Assembly (NCBI RefSeq): GCF_016900655.1
Contig: NZ_JACJKH010000022.1
Coordinates: forward strand, 1 to 60,674
Direction of reading: 5' to 3'
Source of the DNA: Drancourtella massiliensis
GTDB lineage: Bacteria; Bacillota; Clostridia; Lachnospirales; Lachnospiraceae
Length of the DNA: 60,674 bases
In this document: positions 50,978 through 60,062 of the stretch, piece by piece
Numbering within the stretch: position 1 is the stretch's first letter
How the letters are laid out: every line of letters starts with the position of its first letter
Translations under genes and position numbers: made by a program
Notes under the pieces: generated by a model
Database searches by the model: none
Seen by the model: the letters and a program-made list of their open reading frames with translations, nothing else
Told to the model about the DNA's origin: nothing

Positions 50978-53205
50978 TATCTTTTCCTCATTCTATTTAA
51001 TATTCTGTAAATTTTTACTTTCGCAAGCTGTTTGCAGTTAATTTTTTTATCTAAAGCTCTCAATGAGTCTTGTCCTCGTAACATTTCGAAAATCTCATTA
51101 TAATTTAAAGGACGCCTTAAATTTTTCATTTGTTGATATTTCAAACAGTCCTGAATATCCCCCTCTTCAACATGAAATTCTTCTGATCTCAAAAGATCGT
51201 TGATAATTATATTGCCCTTTTGAGACATAGGAATAATCATACTTCTTCCTTCCTTATTATTTAAAAATCTTGGCCCCCAATAATCGGCTACTCGAATATC
51301 TGAACATCCTTGATCTCTAAAGCTACATTCATAACAACATGAATTATATGTTTTTCCTACATTGAAAAAATGAAAAAAGAGATCTTTTTCTTCAGTCTCA
51401 CAATATTCCATGCTATCATAGTGATATGACATTGTTTTACTTCTCCAACCGTTACGCTTATCTCTAAACTTAAGAGAATTTATTGTTTCTCCATTCAAAT
51501 ATTTTTTCCATACAAGATATGAAGGGACTCCGTGGCAAATAATATCTATCAAAAGAAAATTTTCCCTTTTTTTCTTTTGTATTAAGTAACGATCCACAGA
51601 TGCTATCTGACAAGGCGTACCAATAATAATTCCTTTTTCTAATTCTGATAAATATTTAAAACCTTCCAAAGAATAACTTTGTAAATACTTTGATCCCGCT
51701 GCATTCCATAATTCTTTATCATTAGTAATTAAAATATGCTCAGCACGATTATTTATATAACTATAGTGTACTCCAACAACAGGTATTTGTTTTTCCAAAG
51801 CTTTTTCAGAAATAAAAGTGCAAAATCCTCCTGAACTTACATTTTTTAATTTTTCTCTATTTAACCAATATCCAGAATATATCTTTTGATTTTCTACTTG
51901 AGGTATGCTTAATCTTTTTATATTTTGTCCACATACTCTAACGCATTGTTTACAAGATATACATAGGTTATAGTCAATTTTGGCCTCATAAAATCCATTT
52001 CTATTCAATGCTACCGTAATACAATTTTGTGGACACGCTACTGCACACACTCCACATCCACAGCAATTCGAAGTAATAGTAACTTTTTTATTTAATTCAT
52101 GTTTTAGTGATTCATTAAGTGCTTCTGACAAATATCTAATAGATCTCTTTTTTTCACGTTCTAAAATTTCATTGCTCTTTTTAAAATTAATATCCAATAA
52201 ATTGTTTTCAAAATACTTTTGATTATGATCATATAATCTTTCCTGTAATTCAAACATTCTTAGTGCATTGTATACTCTTGAGTTTTGAGACAATTTATTA
52301 TCTTTAAATCGCTTAAATGTAACAAATGGAACTTTAAAATTAATAGAAAAAATTGTTCCATGAAATGAATCAGTAAAAACACATTTTGCATTTTTTATTA
52401 GTCTTAGAAAGTCTTCCGGACCTTGTGATTTTTCTACCACTTCTTTATATTGCATATCTTTAGGCTTTGTCGGCAAGAGAACCAAATTCAATCCATATTT
52501 ATTGGCCAATTTTCTACATATGGTTATATATTTATCATTATCTCCTAAAAAATAAGCCAAAGCATACGATGAATCTGTATTATTCTGGTGATCTATTATT
52601 TTTTCCCATCCCTGTTCATCTATAAGTAAAGTTGGATCTAGTACGACCTCAGGCTTTTTCCCACATATCTTTTGAATTAATGACTGTCCTTCCTTTTCCC
52701 TTATAGACAAATAAGAAAATCTAGAGATTAAACGCTTCATTTCTGCCTCTACATATTTATTTTCAATTACTGGGAGACCAATACTTGGCGCATATGCAAT
52801 TTTTTTATATTCTTCTGCTACAAAATCTAAAAAATAGTTTTTATCAAATACAGTTGGTGCCCATATTTGATCACTTCCACAAACAAATACATCATATCTA
52901 TCATTTAGCTGATAAAGTTCATTATCAGTCCAAGCTGTTGTTCCTATATTTAAATATTTATTTCGGAACTCGTTGTATTTATCATTCTTTGGTAATTTAT
53001 ATTTTCGCCCCTGTGTTTTATTTCGAATTTTTTTTAATACTTTTAATCCGTAATTTTCTTTAATTCTATAAGCACTCTTTGGCTGATAATTAATTATTTC
53101 AACATCCAAATTTAACGTCTTTATAGTTTCCTGCAATGCATATGCCTGTAACAAACTTCCATAATTATCATAAGTAAACCATGTCATAATACCGGCTTTT
53201 TTCAT
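50977..53205 (-). CDS. Polysaccharide pyruvyl transferase / FrhB-like Fe-S flavoprotein fusion
   Basis: This is a 742-residue two-part protein. Residues 1 to about 345 are a polysaccharide pyruvyl transferase domain (PF04230: NYGSLLQAYAL, VFVCGSDQIWAP, the FTDSFHGTIFSI motif). A ferredoxin-like 2x[4Fe-4S] segment follows (about 380-440: CCGCGVCAVACPQNC and CISCKQCVRVCG). The rest is a coenzyme F420 hydrogenase/dehydrogenase beta-subunit-like domain (about 450-725: VSSGGFCTFIS, IIGTPCQIASV, DIICHGVPS, CCYECSF). Such FrhB homologues usually carry flavin and accept ferredoxin electrons. The same pair occurs as separate genes at 56860-59173. The reaction is unknown; a reductive step on a pyruvylated sugar is a hypothesis. 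Confidence 0.9.
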   Translation of the reverse strand: MKKAGIMTWFTYDNYGSLLQAYALQETIKTLNLDVEIINYQPKSAYRIKENYGLKVLKKIRNKTQGRKYKLPKNDKYNEFRNKYLNIGTTAWTDNELYQLNDRYDVFVCGSDQIWAPTVFDKNYFLDFVAEEYKKIAYAPSIGLPVIENKYVEAEMKRLISRFSYLSIREKEGQSLIQKICGKKPEVVLDPTLLIDEQGWEKIIDHQNNTDSSYALAYFLGDNDKYITICRKLANKYGLNLVLLPTKPKDMQYKEVVEKSQGPEDFLRLIKNAKCVFTDSFHGTIFSINFKVPFVTFKRFKDNKLSQNSRVYNALRMFELQERLYDHNQKYFENNLLDINFKKSNEILEREKKRSIRYLSEALNESLKHELNKKVTITSNCCGCGVCAVACPQNCITVALNRNGFYEAKIDYNLCISCKQCVRVCGQNIKRLSIPQVENQKIYSGYWLNREKLKNVSSGGFCTFISEKALEKQIPVVGVHYSYINNRAEHILITNDKELWNAAGSKYLQSYSLEGFKYLSELEKGIIIGTPCQIASVDRYLIQKKKRENFLLIDIICHGVPSYLVWKKYLNGETINSLKFRDKRNGWRSKTMSYHYDSMEYCETEEKDLFFHFFNVGKTYNSCCYECSFRDQGCSDIRVADYWGPRFLNNKEGRSMIIPMSQKGNIIINDLLRSEEFHVEEGDIQDCLKYQQMKNLRRPLNYNEIFEMLRGQDSLRALDKKINCKQLAKVKIYRILNRMRKR

Positions 53206-53209
53206 TATT

Positions 53210-53935
53210 TTACTTCCTTTTTTTATGTACTAATCGCTTTATGTTCACTAAAATATTTGTTATATTAGGTCCTAAAAAATTTGTAACTCTATTTTTAAAT
53301 TTACTTTTTTTACTCAACCATGACCCATCAAAATGATGAATTGTATATGTTTGACTTGTAATCTTTAATTTGTGTGTCTTTACATCTTTTGGACAAAAAT
53401 ATTCTGCTGGGTATAATGTAAACCCTTCAACTGTCTGCTTTTTTCCATTTAGACTTAATCCCGCTTTTATGCAGGCATTAGTTATAAGTGTAACATTTGT
53501 TGTTAAATCCATTGTTCCATCTTCTCTAAAAAAATGTTTATCCGTATATTCCGAAAGCAATTTTCCAAAAAAAGGTTGTTTCTTTTCACTAGCCATTATA
53601 CCAGTTGGAACAGATGTCTTTGTTTCAAATCCTGAAAACGCTTCTTCTGATAAAAAAGGGTCCAGTGGCTTTAGTACCTCCACGTCCGTATCCATATATA
53701 TTCCCCCATAATTAAATAGTGCATATAATCGAACGTAGTCCGTTACAAAAGCCCATTTTTTTGCCTTATACGCTTCTTCACAATATGAATTAGAAGAAAT
53801 GTCAAAGTTCGTTTCATTCCATTCTACTATTTTATAATCAGGTAAATATCTTTTCCAACTTTCAATACATCTTTTTGCTAATTGCGGTTTTTCGTTCCCA
53901 CCAAACCAACAATAATGAATAATTTTAGGTATCAT
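53210..53935 (-). CDS. DXD-type glycosyltransferase (OCH1/capsular type)
   Basis: This 241-residue enzyme has the start IPKIIHYCWFGGNEKPQLAKRCIESWK, then YKIVEWNETNFDIS, AFVTDYVRLYALFNYGGIYMDTDVEVLKPL with the nucleotide-sugar/metal DTD motif, and a final IHHFDGSW. It is in the Gly_transf_sug (PF04488) group, retaining cytosolic transferases of capsule clusters. It overlaps wzy by 4 nt. Donor and acceptor are unknown. Confidence 0.93.
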   Translation of the reverse strand: MIPKIIHYCWFGGNEKPQLAKRCIESWKRYLPDYKIVEWNETNFDISSNSYCEEAYKAKKWAFVTDYVRLYALFNYGGIYMDTDVEVLKPLDPFLSEEAFSGFETKTSVPTGIMASEKKQPFFGKLLSEYTDKHFFREDGTMDLTTNVTLITNACIKAGLSLNGKKQTVEGFTLYPAEYFCPKDVKTHKLKITSQTYTIHHFDGSWLSKKSKFKNRVTNFLGPNITNILVNIKRLVHKKRK

Positions 53936-55101
53936 AACATCCTCCTTTTCTGATAATTAGCATAACAATAAAGTAGCATTCCTAAGAAAAACACCCCTAA
54001 GTACCCTACCGCTTCAAAAATATATACGAATAATATTCCTATCAATGCAATCAATATATATACAACACATTCATCTTTTACTTTTGTAATTCCTCTTATA
54101 TAAAGCACAAACAAAACTAACGGAATCAGTGAAATAAACCCGCCATAATATAGTTCCTGAAGATACGTATTATGAGAACTAAAAAATCCCGTCATGGAAT
54201 ATGCTGAATTGATTATTTTATTCATAAAAATAATATTGGCTGATTCTGTCATTCCATTACCCAATAATAAATTTTCTTTTATTATCGGAATAACATTTTC
54301 CCAAATATATGTTCTTCCGCTAAAAGTAACATTTTTACCGAAGAAATTGTAAATAAAATCTCTAAAATATACCTGTATGTTTTGGAAAATAATTAGATAT
54401 ACGAAAATTGCATATCCTACAATAATAGAGAAAAAATCAAATTTTTTTACAACATTTTTAAATCCTTTCACGATATATAAGATCAAACAAATTATCCAGG
54501 CCATTTTGGCATTTGAAGAATAAAAAAGGAAAATATTAGCCAATGAAAATAACAGCAAATAAAAACTGAAAATCAGGTGTGAATGTTTAGCCTTATTAAT
54601 TTTAGAATCCAGATAAATGCAGCATATTCCTACTATATATATAACTCCCATCTGATTAGCAACACCAAGAAAATACTGATATTCCCCATATCTGCTAGGA
54701 TCAACAAGATAGATTATTATATTCAGCGTAAGTAAAACTTTAAATATTAATGCTATTGAAGAAATAAGAATCTTAAAATCTTTCTTTGTATAATATTCCA
54801 TTAGCATAGCTAATCCTATAGTTGGATATGCAGTCATAATCAATGTTCTTAGGCTATGCCCATTTAAAAGCGTACTTATGGAAATCATAAGATAGTATAA
54901 AAAAATTAGTACTATAGGAATTGATATTTTTTTGTACTTAAACAGATACAAAAGTAAAACGACTAAAAAGGCCATTCTTGAAGCATTTGTATAGAAGAAG
55001 TTTCCACTAAGCTCCTCAATCACATAAAATCGCATCAATAAAAACAATCCTAGTATAAGTAAACATTTTTGACATAGACTTTTCGGACTCTCGATACGCA
55101 T
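53932..55101 (-). CDS. wzy: Wzy-like polysaccharide polymerase
   Basis: This 389-residue protein has about ten to twelve hydrophobic segments and one longer external loop near residues 255-310 (GKNVTFSGRTYIWENVIP, LLLGNGMT, HNTYLQELYYGG). The GRxxxW and G(N/W)G-type motifs and the HNxxL fit the O-antigen ligase/polymerase family. Wzy proteins are weakly conserved, so the call rests on topology and cluster position. Confidence 0.85.
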   Translation of the reverse strand: MRIESPKSLCQKCLLILGLFLLMRFYVIEELSGNFFYTNASRMAFLVVLLLYLFKYKKISIPIVLIFLYYLMISISTLLNGHSLRTLIMTAYPTIGLAMLMEYYTKKDFKILISSIALIFKVLLTLNIIIYLVDPSRYGEYQYFLGVANQMGVIYIVGICCIYLDSKINKAKHSHLIFSFYLLLFSLANIFLFYSSNAKMAWIICLILYIVKGFKNVVKKFDFFSIIVGYAIFVYLIIFQNIQVYFRDFIYNFFGKNVTFSGRTYIWENVIPIIKENLLLGNGMTESANIIFMNKIINSAYSMTGFFSSHNTYLQELYYGGFISLIPLVLFVLYIRGITKVKDECVVYILIALIGILFVYIFEAVGYLGVFFLGMLLYCYANYQKRRML

Positions 55102-55115
55102 TTACCTTCTCCTTG

Positions 55116-56057
55116 CTATTTTTTTAATAATTTATGAAAAATCAAATACAAATCCGGGCTAATCATAAATAATCCAACTTTAATTTTATTTTTTGTCCCA
55201 ATTGCTTTATGATATAGTAGCCCTTTATCAACAAATCTCTTCCTTTTAGACTTAGGAATTCTTGCTTCATAAAACATATATAGATACTTTTCTACCAAAG
55301 AATTATTCAACAACTTTTTTAGATCATTATCTTCTAACTCGGAATAAATTTTTTCTAATTCTCTAAGAGATGCAAATAAATCTTCCGCGTTTTTCAACTT
55401 ATTTTTTTTCGTTGTAATAGTATTGGAATTTATAAAATAGTTGTAAAAGCAAAAACGAAGAGGTAATACCCTTGAAGCCGCTAATAATGCTCTAGGAGTA
55501 AACTCTTCATCTTCATGCAGTATTCCTTTTTTGAATCTTAATTTTTCATTATCCAGGAATTCCTTTTTATAAATATAAGACCATGATGCCATAAACATTG
55601 TTTTATTCTGTAATTCTGTTTTTAAAAAATCATTTCCATTCTTAGCTATTTTCTCTTTTGAGCTATGTTTATAATATTTCTTTCTACCCTCTTCTATTCT
55701 TACAAAATCACATGCAATAATGTCATAGTCATGCTTCATTAAAATTTCTGATAAAATTTCACATGTATTATTCCTTATTGCATCATCGCTATCTACAAAC
55801 AATATGTATTTTCCCTTTGCAGCATCGATTCCTACATTTCTAGCATCAGATAATCCACCATTTTCTTTATCTATAATACGGATTATAGGATATTTTCTAG
55901 TATAATCTTCTGCAATTTCCCTACTTGAATCCTGGCTCCCATCATTAATCAATAATATTTCAACATCATCGAGTTTACTTTGATTAATAAGACTCTCCAT
56001 GCATCTTCTGATATATTTTTCGACATTGTACATCGGTACGACTATAGATATTAACAT
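55116..56057 (-). CDS. Glycosyltransferase family 2
   Basis: This 313-residue GT-A enzyme has a canonical N-terminus (LISIVVPMYNVEKYIRRCMESLINQS), EILLINDGSQDSS, NGGLSDARNVGIDAAKGKYILFVDSDD (the DSD metal motif), and HEDEEF as catalytic base region. It transfers a sugar to the lipid-linked repeat unit. It lies 14 bp after wzy in transcription order reversed, within the same operon. Confidence 0.95.
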   Translation of the reverse strand: MLISIVVPMYNVEKYIRRCMESLINQSKLDDVEILLINDGSQDSSREIAEDYTRKYPIIRIIDKENGGLSDARNVGIDAAKGKYILFVDSDDAIRNNTCEILSEILMKHDYDIIACDFVRIEEGRKKYYKHSSKEKIAKNGNDFLKTELQNKTMFMASWSYIYKKEFLDNEKLRFKKGILHEDEEFTPRALLAASRVLPLRFCFYNYFINSNTITTKKNKLKNAEDLFASLRELEKIYSELEDNDLKKLLNNSLVEKYLYMFYEARIPKSKRKRFVDKGLLYHKAIGTKNKIKVGLFMISPDLYLIFHKLLKK

Positions 56058-56069
56058 TTTTTCCCCTTT

Positions 56070-56867
56070 CTATATTCGTGCTTTCATTCCTTCTAACATA
56101 GTTTTATAAATCTGGATCATTGACAAATTCGATTTATACAACTTTCTATGCCTGATTATGTCCAGAACACAAAAGGCATAACAACCATATTTACTAATCT
56201 GTTTATACAGTACTCCCTTATCATAAAAATATTTTTTGTCATAGCCGTTAAACCAAGAAGATTCCTCTTGCTTTATATCTGCTATCAAAATTGGTACTGC
56301 ATATATTTTCAATCCTTTATTGAGACATTCTATCAGAAACAGTGAATCTTCTCCGGCTGAATATTTTGCTCCTCCACCAAATAATGTTGAAAAATGCACA
56401 TTAGCATATTTCAATCTATCAAGTCTCACAGCGATTCTAGCCGCCCCATATTTCAAACAATTCCATTTGTAAACCCTATGTGTTTTTCTAATCATCTTAC
56501 GTGCACGTGTTTCATGTCCGATAGTTTCTATATTGAAAATAATGATATCTGCCTTTGGTATTTTGTTAAAATATTTTACTATTTTTTTTGCATAACTATC
56601 TTGGTAATGCATATCATCATCAGCTAATATACATATTTGTCTATCCGCATATGCTAATGCCATGTTTCTATTTTTTCCAACTCCTTTATGAGAATTTGAA
56701 ACAAATTGAATTTTTTTTCCATTTAGTATATTTTCTTTGTAACTCACTTCATTACCTTGGTTTGAAATTACTGCATCTGTTTGAAGATTCATTCTCCTGT
56801 AGAGTTCCAGTCCATCGTTTTTCTGTGTTGTTACAACTAAAACCTGCACATCATTTTCACTAAACAC
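56070..56867 (-). CDS. Glycosyltransferase, divergent GT2 type
   Basis: This 265-residue enzyme has an atypical start (VQVLVVTTQKNDGLELYRRMN), then SNSHKGVGKNRNMALAYADRQICILADDDMHY (DDD metal motif) and a GEDSLFLIECLNKGLKIYAVP region serving as the ED catalytic base motif. The missing VSVIIPTYN start sets it apart from ordinary GT2 enzymes, but the fold elements are kept. Its start overlaps the stop of the FrhB-like gene by 8 nt. Confidence 0.88.
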   Translation of the reverse strand: MFSENDVQVLVVTTQKNDGLELYRRMNLQTDAVISNQGNEVSYKENILNGKKIQFVSNSHKGVGKNRNMALAYADRQICILADDDMHYQDSYAKKIVKYFNKIPKADIIIFNIETIGHETRARKMIRKTHRVYKWNCLKYGAARIAVRLDRLKYANVHFSTLFGGGAKYSAGEDSLFLIECLNKGLKIYAVPILIADIKQEESSWFNGYDKKYFYDKGVLYKQISKYGCYAFCVLDIIRHRKLYKSNLSMIQIYKTMLEGMKARI

Positions 56868-58044
56868 TTTTCATTATTCCTCTCACTCTTGATTGAATTA
56901 TAATCGGGCATTTCTTTATCATATTTTTGGCACTTTTTAATGTTTTTACTTTCACAGATAGACCATTATAATAGACTTTATATGCTTCCTTGATTTTATT
57001 TTTTTTAAGATAATCAAGTATTTGTTCACGCTTTCTTGCATCATATTCTCTTGGTTTACCATAAGATTGTGCTGAAATTATTTCTTCAAACTCGACCTTC
57101 TTCGTTTTTAAGTATGGAGAAATTTCTTTGAAAATTTCATATCCCTTTTTTGTATTAACAATAACTGCTGATACACCTTCCATATTAGATGCGTATCTTT
57201 TTCCCCAAAAATCCCCTATTCTCAAATCAGAATACTCTACCGTACTTCGAGCTTTGCACTTATAACACGAATTGTTGAAACATAGTTCGGAAAAAAACAA
57301 ATCATAAAACTGATCATTAGTTCTTTTTGATAAAATTTCTTTTTTATCCGCATCAATAAAGCGTGTTGCAAAATTATGCCATCCATAATCTTTAGTTCTA
57401 AAGTCTACTTTCAAAAAGGGACTTTGAAATTCTTTTATATAACTTTTCCACAAAGAAACTGGTGCAATACCATGACAGAAAAAATCAATCAATAGTAAAT
57501 TATCTTTTTTATGTTCTTCAGCCCATTTTCGTAATGCATAAATTTGGCATGGCGTCCCTATAACTGCATATTTATCCTCTTTGTTCTTAGTAATCTCCTT
57601 AAATGCTTCTACTGTATAACTTTGAAAATACTTTGATCCTCTATATTTCGTTATACTATTTACATCCGAAGTAGTTGTTGTCTTTATGATATCCTTTTCA
57701 TAATCGTACTCTACTCCAACCACTTTATAACCGTGCTTTATACATGCTTTCATTATTTCCTCGGATATTGCTCCTGACGAACATTCTCTTACTAGTTCCT
57801 TATCTTTATTAACAGCACTATATGCATGTACATTCTTTTTAGCCGTTAATGAAATATTTTGATCAAAACGATAACATATCTTCTTACACTTTCCGCATGC
57901 TATACATTTTTCTTCATTTATTTCTGGACGATAAAATCCATTTTCGTCTAATTTAATTTGAATTGCCTCTACTGGACATATCGCACTGCACATCCCGCAA
58001 CTTGTACATTGATCATAATTAGAAATATCGGCTATATTATTCAT
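56860..58044 (-). CDS. FrhB-like Fe-S flavoprotein (stand-alone)
   Basis: This 394-residue homologue of the coenzyme F420 hydrogenase/dehydrogenase beta subunit has an N-terminal double [4Fe-4S] ferredoxin segment (CTSCGMCSAICPVEA and CIACGKCKKICYR). It continues with ECSSGAISEEI, VIGTPCQIYALRKW, DFFCHGIAPVSLW and CYKCKARSTVEYSDLRIGDFWG. ATG at 58044 is preferred (GGAG upstream); it overlaps the pyruvyl transferase stop by 8 nt, so the two are translationally coupled. It corresponds domain for domain to the C-terminal half of the fusion at 50977-53205. F420 itself is not expected here; flavin is more likely. Confidence 0.9.
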   Translation of the reverse strand: MNNIADISNYDQCTSCGMCSAICPVEAIQIKLDENGFYRPEINEEKCIACGKCKKICYRFDQNISLTAKKNVHAYSAVNKDKELVRECSSGAISEEIMKACIKHGYKVVGVEYDYEKDIIKTTTTSDVNSITKYRGSKYFQSYTVEAFKEITKNKEDKYAVIGTPCQIYALRKWAEEHKKDNLLLIDFFCHGIAPVSLWKSYIKEFQSPFLKVDFRTKDYGWHNFATRFIDADKKEILSKRTNDQFYDLFFSELCFNNSCYKCKARSTVEYSDLRIGDFWGKRYASNMEGVSAVIVNTKKGYEIFKEISPYLKTKKVEFEEIISAQSYGKPREYDARKREQILDYLKKNKIKEAYKVYYNGLSVKVKTLKSAKNMIKKCPIIIQSRVRGIMKSV

Positions 58045-59173
58045 CTTTTTTCTCCACTGATAATAAGTATTTTTTTGCCTTTTGCCGCTCATATTGAAGT
58101 ATTTTCTTTGACTGAACAAATGTATTTTCTTCAATTGAAACTAACTCATTAATATCAGAAGTCACTAACCTCCCATTAAGCTGAAATTTGCTTAATACAT
58201 TTTCTACACGTGTAGATTGGTTCGCAGCAACACCATACATTCTATTGAATACATAGAAGTCTTTCTGGAATAGAATAGAGAATACTGTTCCATGAAAAGA
58301 ATCAGTCAGAACAAATCTACATTTCGCAATCTCTTCAAGAAATTCTTTTGGTCCTGCCTGCATAAGCTTTGTATTCAACTTTGGAAAATTTGTATAAGTG
58401 TAATTTAATACTTTAAATCTATGTCCTTCCAATTCTAATTTTCGAATTAGTTTCTCTGCTATTGGATTCGGCTTATCTAAGAAATAAAGTAGTATATAAT
58501 CCGACTTTTTTTTGTCTGAAATGAAATCTTTCCACACCTGCTCATTTACCAATAATGTTGGATCCAAAAGCAGGGTTGCTTTTCGGTGTGTCATCTCATT
58601 AATTAGATCAATTCCCTTTTCTTCTCGACAAGACAGCCTTCTAAAAGTAGAAATTCTTTTACTAATCTCCTTTTGATTATATTTGGGGATTTCTTCTTTG
58701 CCAAAACTAGGGGCAAATGCAACTCTTTTCGCTGCTGGTACAAATCGCAAATAATACAAAGGATCTAAGTACAGATTTGTTGCATTCCAAATTTGATCGC
58801 TACCACAAATAAAAAAAGCAAACTCCTCTTTGTTTGCTATCTTTTTCAATTCAGTATAAGAATGTTTATGTACTGAAAGGTTCTTATTAAATTCTATAAA
58901 TTTCTTTTTGCTCTCTTCTGATAATGTACTACTAAAATTTTTCTCATAAGAAATCAAACTTTTTTTTAGTACATTTGGTCGAATAAGCCCTCTTCTAAAA
59001 ATAGTGAAGCATTTCCTTAAGGTAATATCTCTCCCTTTGCTAAAGCTACTAGTTTTTTCTATTACATAAGGTTCATATCCCAAATCTTCCACAAACTTCT
59101 TTACAGCATATGCCTGTAAACTAGTCCCAAAATTATATCCTTTATACGGAGTAACAATTCCTATCTTTTTCAT
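58037..59173 (-). CDS. Polysaccharide pyruvyl transferase (stand-alone)
   Basis: This 378-residue PF04230 protein has the start KIGIVTPYKGYNFGTSLQAYAVKKF, FFICGSDQIWNATN, LLLDPTLLVNEQVW and the FVLTDSFHGTVFSILF motif. Members such as CsaB transfer pyruvate from phosphoenolpyruvate to sugars as a ketal, but many clostridial members are uncharacterised. It is coupled to the FrhB-like gene by an 8-nt overlap and mirrors the first half of the fused protein at 50977-53205. Confidence 0.9.
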   Translation of the reverse strand: MKKIGIVTPYKGYNFGTSLQAYAVKKFVEDLGYEPYVIEKTSSFSKGRDITLRKCFTIFRRGLIRPNVLKKSLISYEKNFSSTLSEESKKKFIEFNKNLSVHKHSYTELKKIANKEEFAFFICGSDQIWNATNLYLDPLYYLRFVPAAKRVAFAPSFGKEEIPKYNQKEISKRISTFRRLSCREEKGIDLINEMTHRKATLLLDPTLLVNEQVWKDFISDKKKSDYILLYFLDKPNPIAEKLIRKLELEGHRFKVLNYTYTNFPKLNTKLMQAGPKEFLEEIAKCRFVLTDSFHGTVFSILFQKDFYVFNRMYGVAANQSTRVENVLSKFQLNGRLVTSDINELVSIEENTFVQSKKILQYERQKAKKYLLSVEKKDE

Positions 59174-59180
59174 TCTAACT

Positions 59181-60062
59181 TTAGTACTCCTTCCTATTTA
59201 TGCAAAATTTTAAGAAATTTTTAGGATTACTAGAAAAGGCCATTAGAAAATAGTACAGACTATTTCCTATTTTTCTATTTTTTAATTCACATGATAGCAA
59301 AACGAGATAATGCCGCATTTTAATATAAGAAATATCCTCTTTAGAAAGCTGAGAAAAAAACTTACGTTTAACTGCATAAAGCTGTTTTTCCCCTTTAATC
59401 TTATTATCACCAGCCGTCAATCCGATTCCTTTTCCATGTACATATGCCTTAACACAACATATTGGTTCGTATACAAGTTTTCCTTTATTTTGAATTGCTT
59501 TTAGCATTAAATAGAACTCGTCTCCAATATCTATTGAATCAAACAATCCTATTTTAAATAGATATTCACGCCGGAACATAAAAGTATCTGTTCCTGTCAA
59601 ATGATACTTCAAATGCAATACTAGTGGTTTATCCCCATTTTTCAAATAGGAATGTCTACGCTTTCTTACTAATTTCCCATTATCATTAAATAAATTCAAA
59701 TCAGTAAGCGAAAAATCTCCTCCTTCTTTTTCCATTAGTTTAAGCTGAGATTCTATTTTTAATGGTAAATATTCATCATCATCGTCTAAAAAGGTAATAA
59801 ATTGCCCTTTGGATTTTTTTATTCCTTCATTTCGGGCCTTTGCTGATCCGAGATTCTTAATATTTTTAATATAAACAATTCTTGGATCATTAAACTTTTC
59901 TATTACCTTTCTTACCAATTTTGAATACTTTTCTTCTTGATTATCATCTATAATTATCAATTCCCAACACTGATATGTCTGGGAAATCACTGATTGAATA
60001 GAGCGTTCTAAATTTTCTTTTTTCCCTTTATATGTGGGCATAATTACAGAAACTAAAGTCAT
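59181..60062 (-). CDS. Glycosyltransferase family 2
   Basis: This 293-residue GT-A enzyme has the start TLVSVIMPTYKGKKENLERSIQSVISQTYQCWELIIIDDNQ, GSAKARNEGIKKSKGQFITFLDDDDEYLP with the DDDD metal region, and IDIGDEFYLMLKA as catalytic acid region. ATG at 60062 overlaps the priming transferase stop (ATGA). The longer frame upstream is just the reverse reading of the priming gene's end and is rejected. The GC content drops sharply from this gene on. Confidence 0.94.
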   Translation of the reverse strand: MTLVSVIMPTYKGKKENLERSIQSVISQTYQCWELIIIDDNQEEKYSKLVRKVIEKFNDPRIVYIKNIKNLGSAKARNEGIKKSKGQFITFLDDDDEYLPLKIESQLKLMEKEGGDFSLTDLNLFNDNGKLVRKRRHSYLKNGDKPLVLHLKYHLTGTDTFMFRREYLFKIGLFDSIDIGDEFYLMLKAIQNKGKLVYEPICCVKAYVHGKGIGLTAGDNKIKGEKQLYAVKRKFFSQLSKEDISYIKMRHYLVLLSCELKNRKIGNSLYYFLMAFSSNPKNFLKFCINRKEY

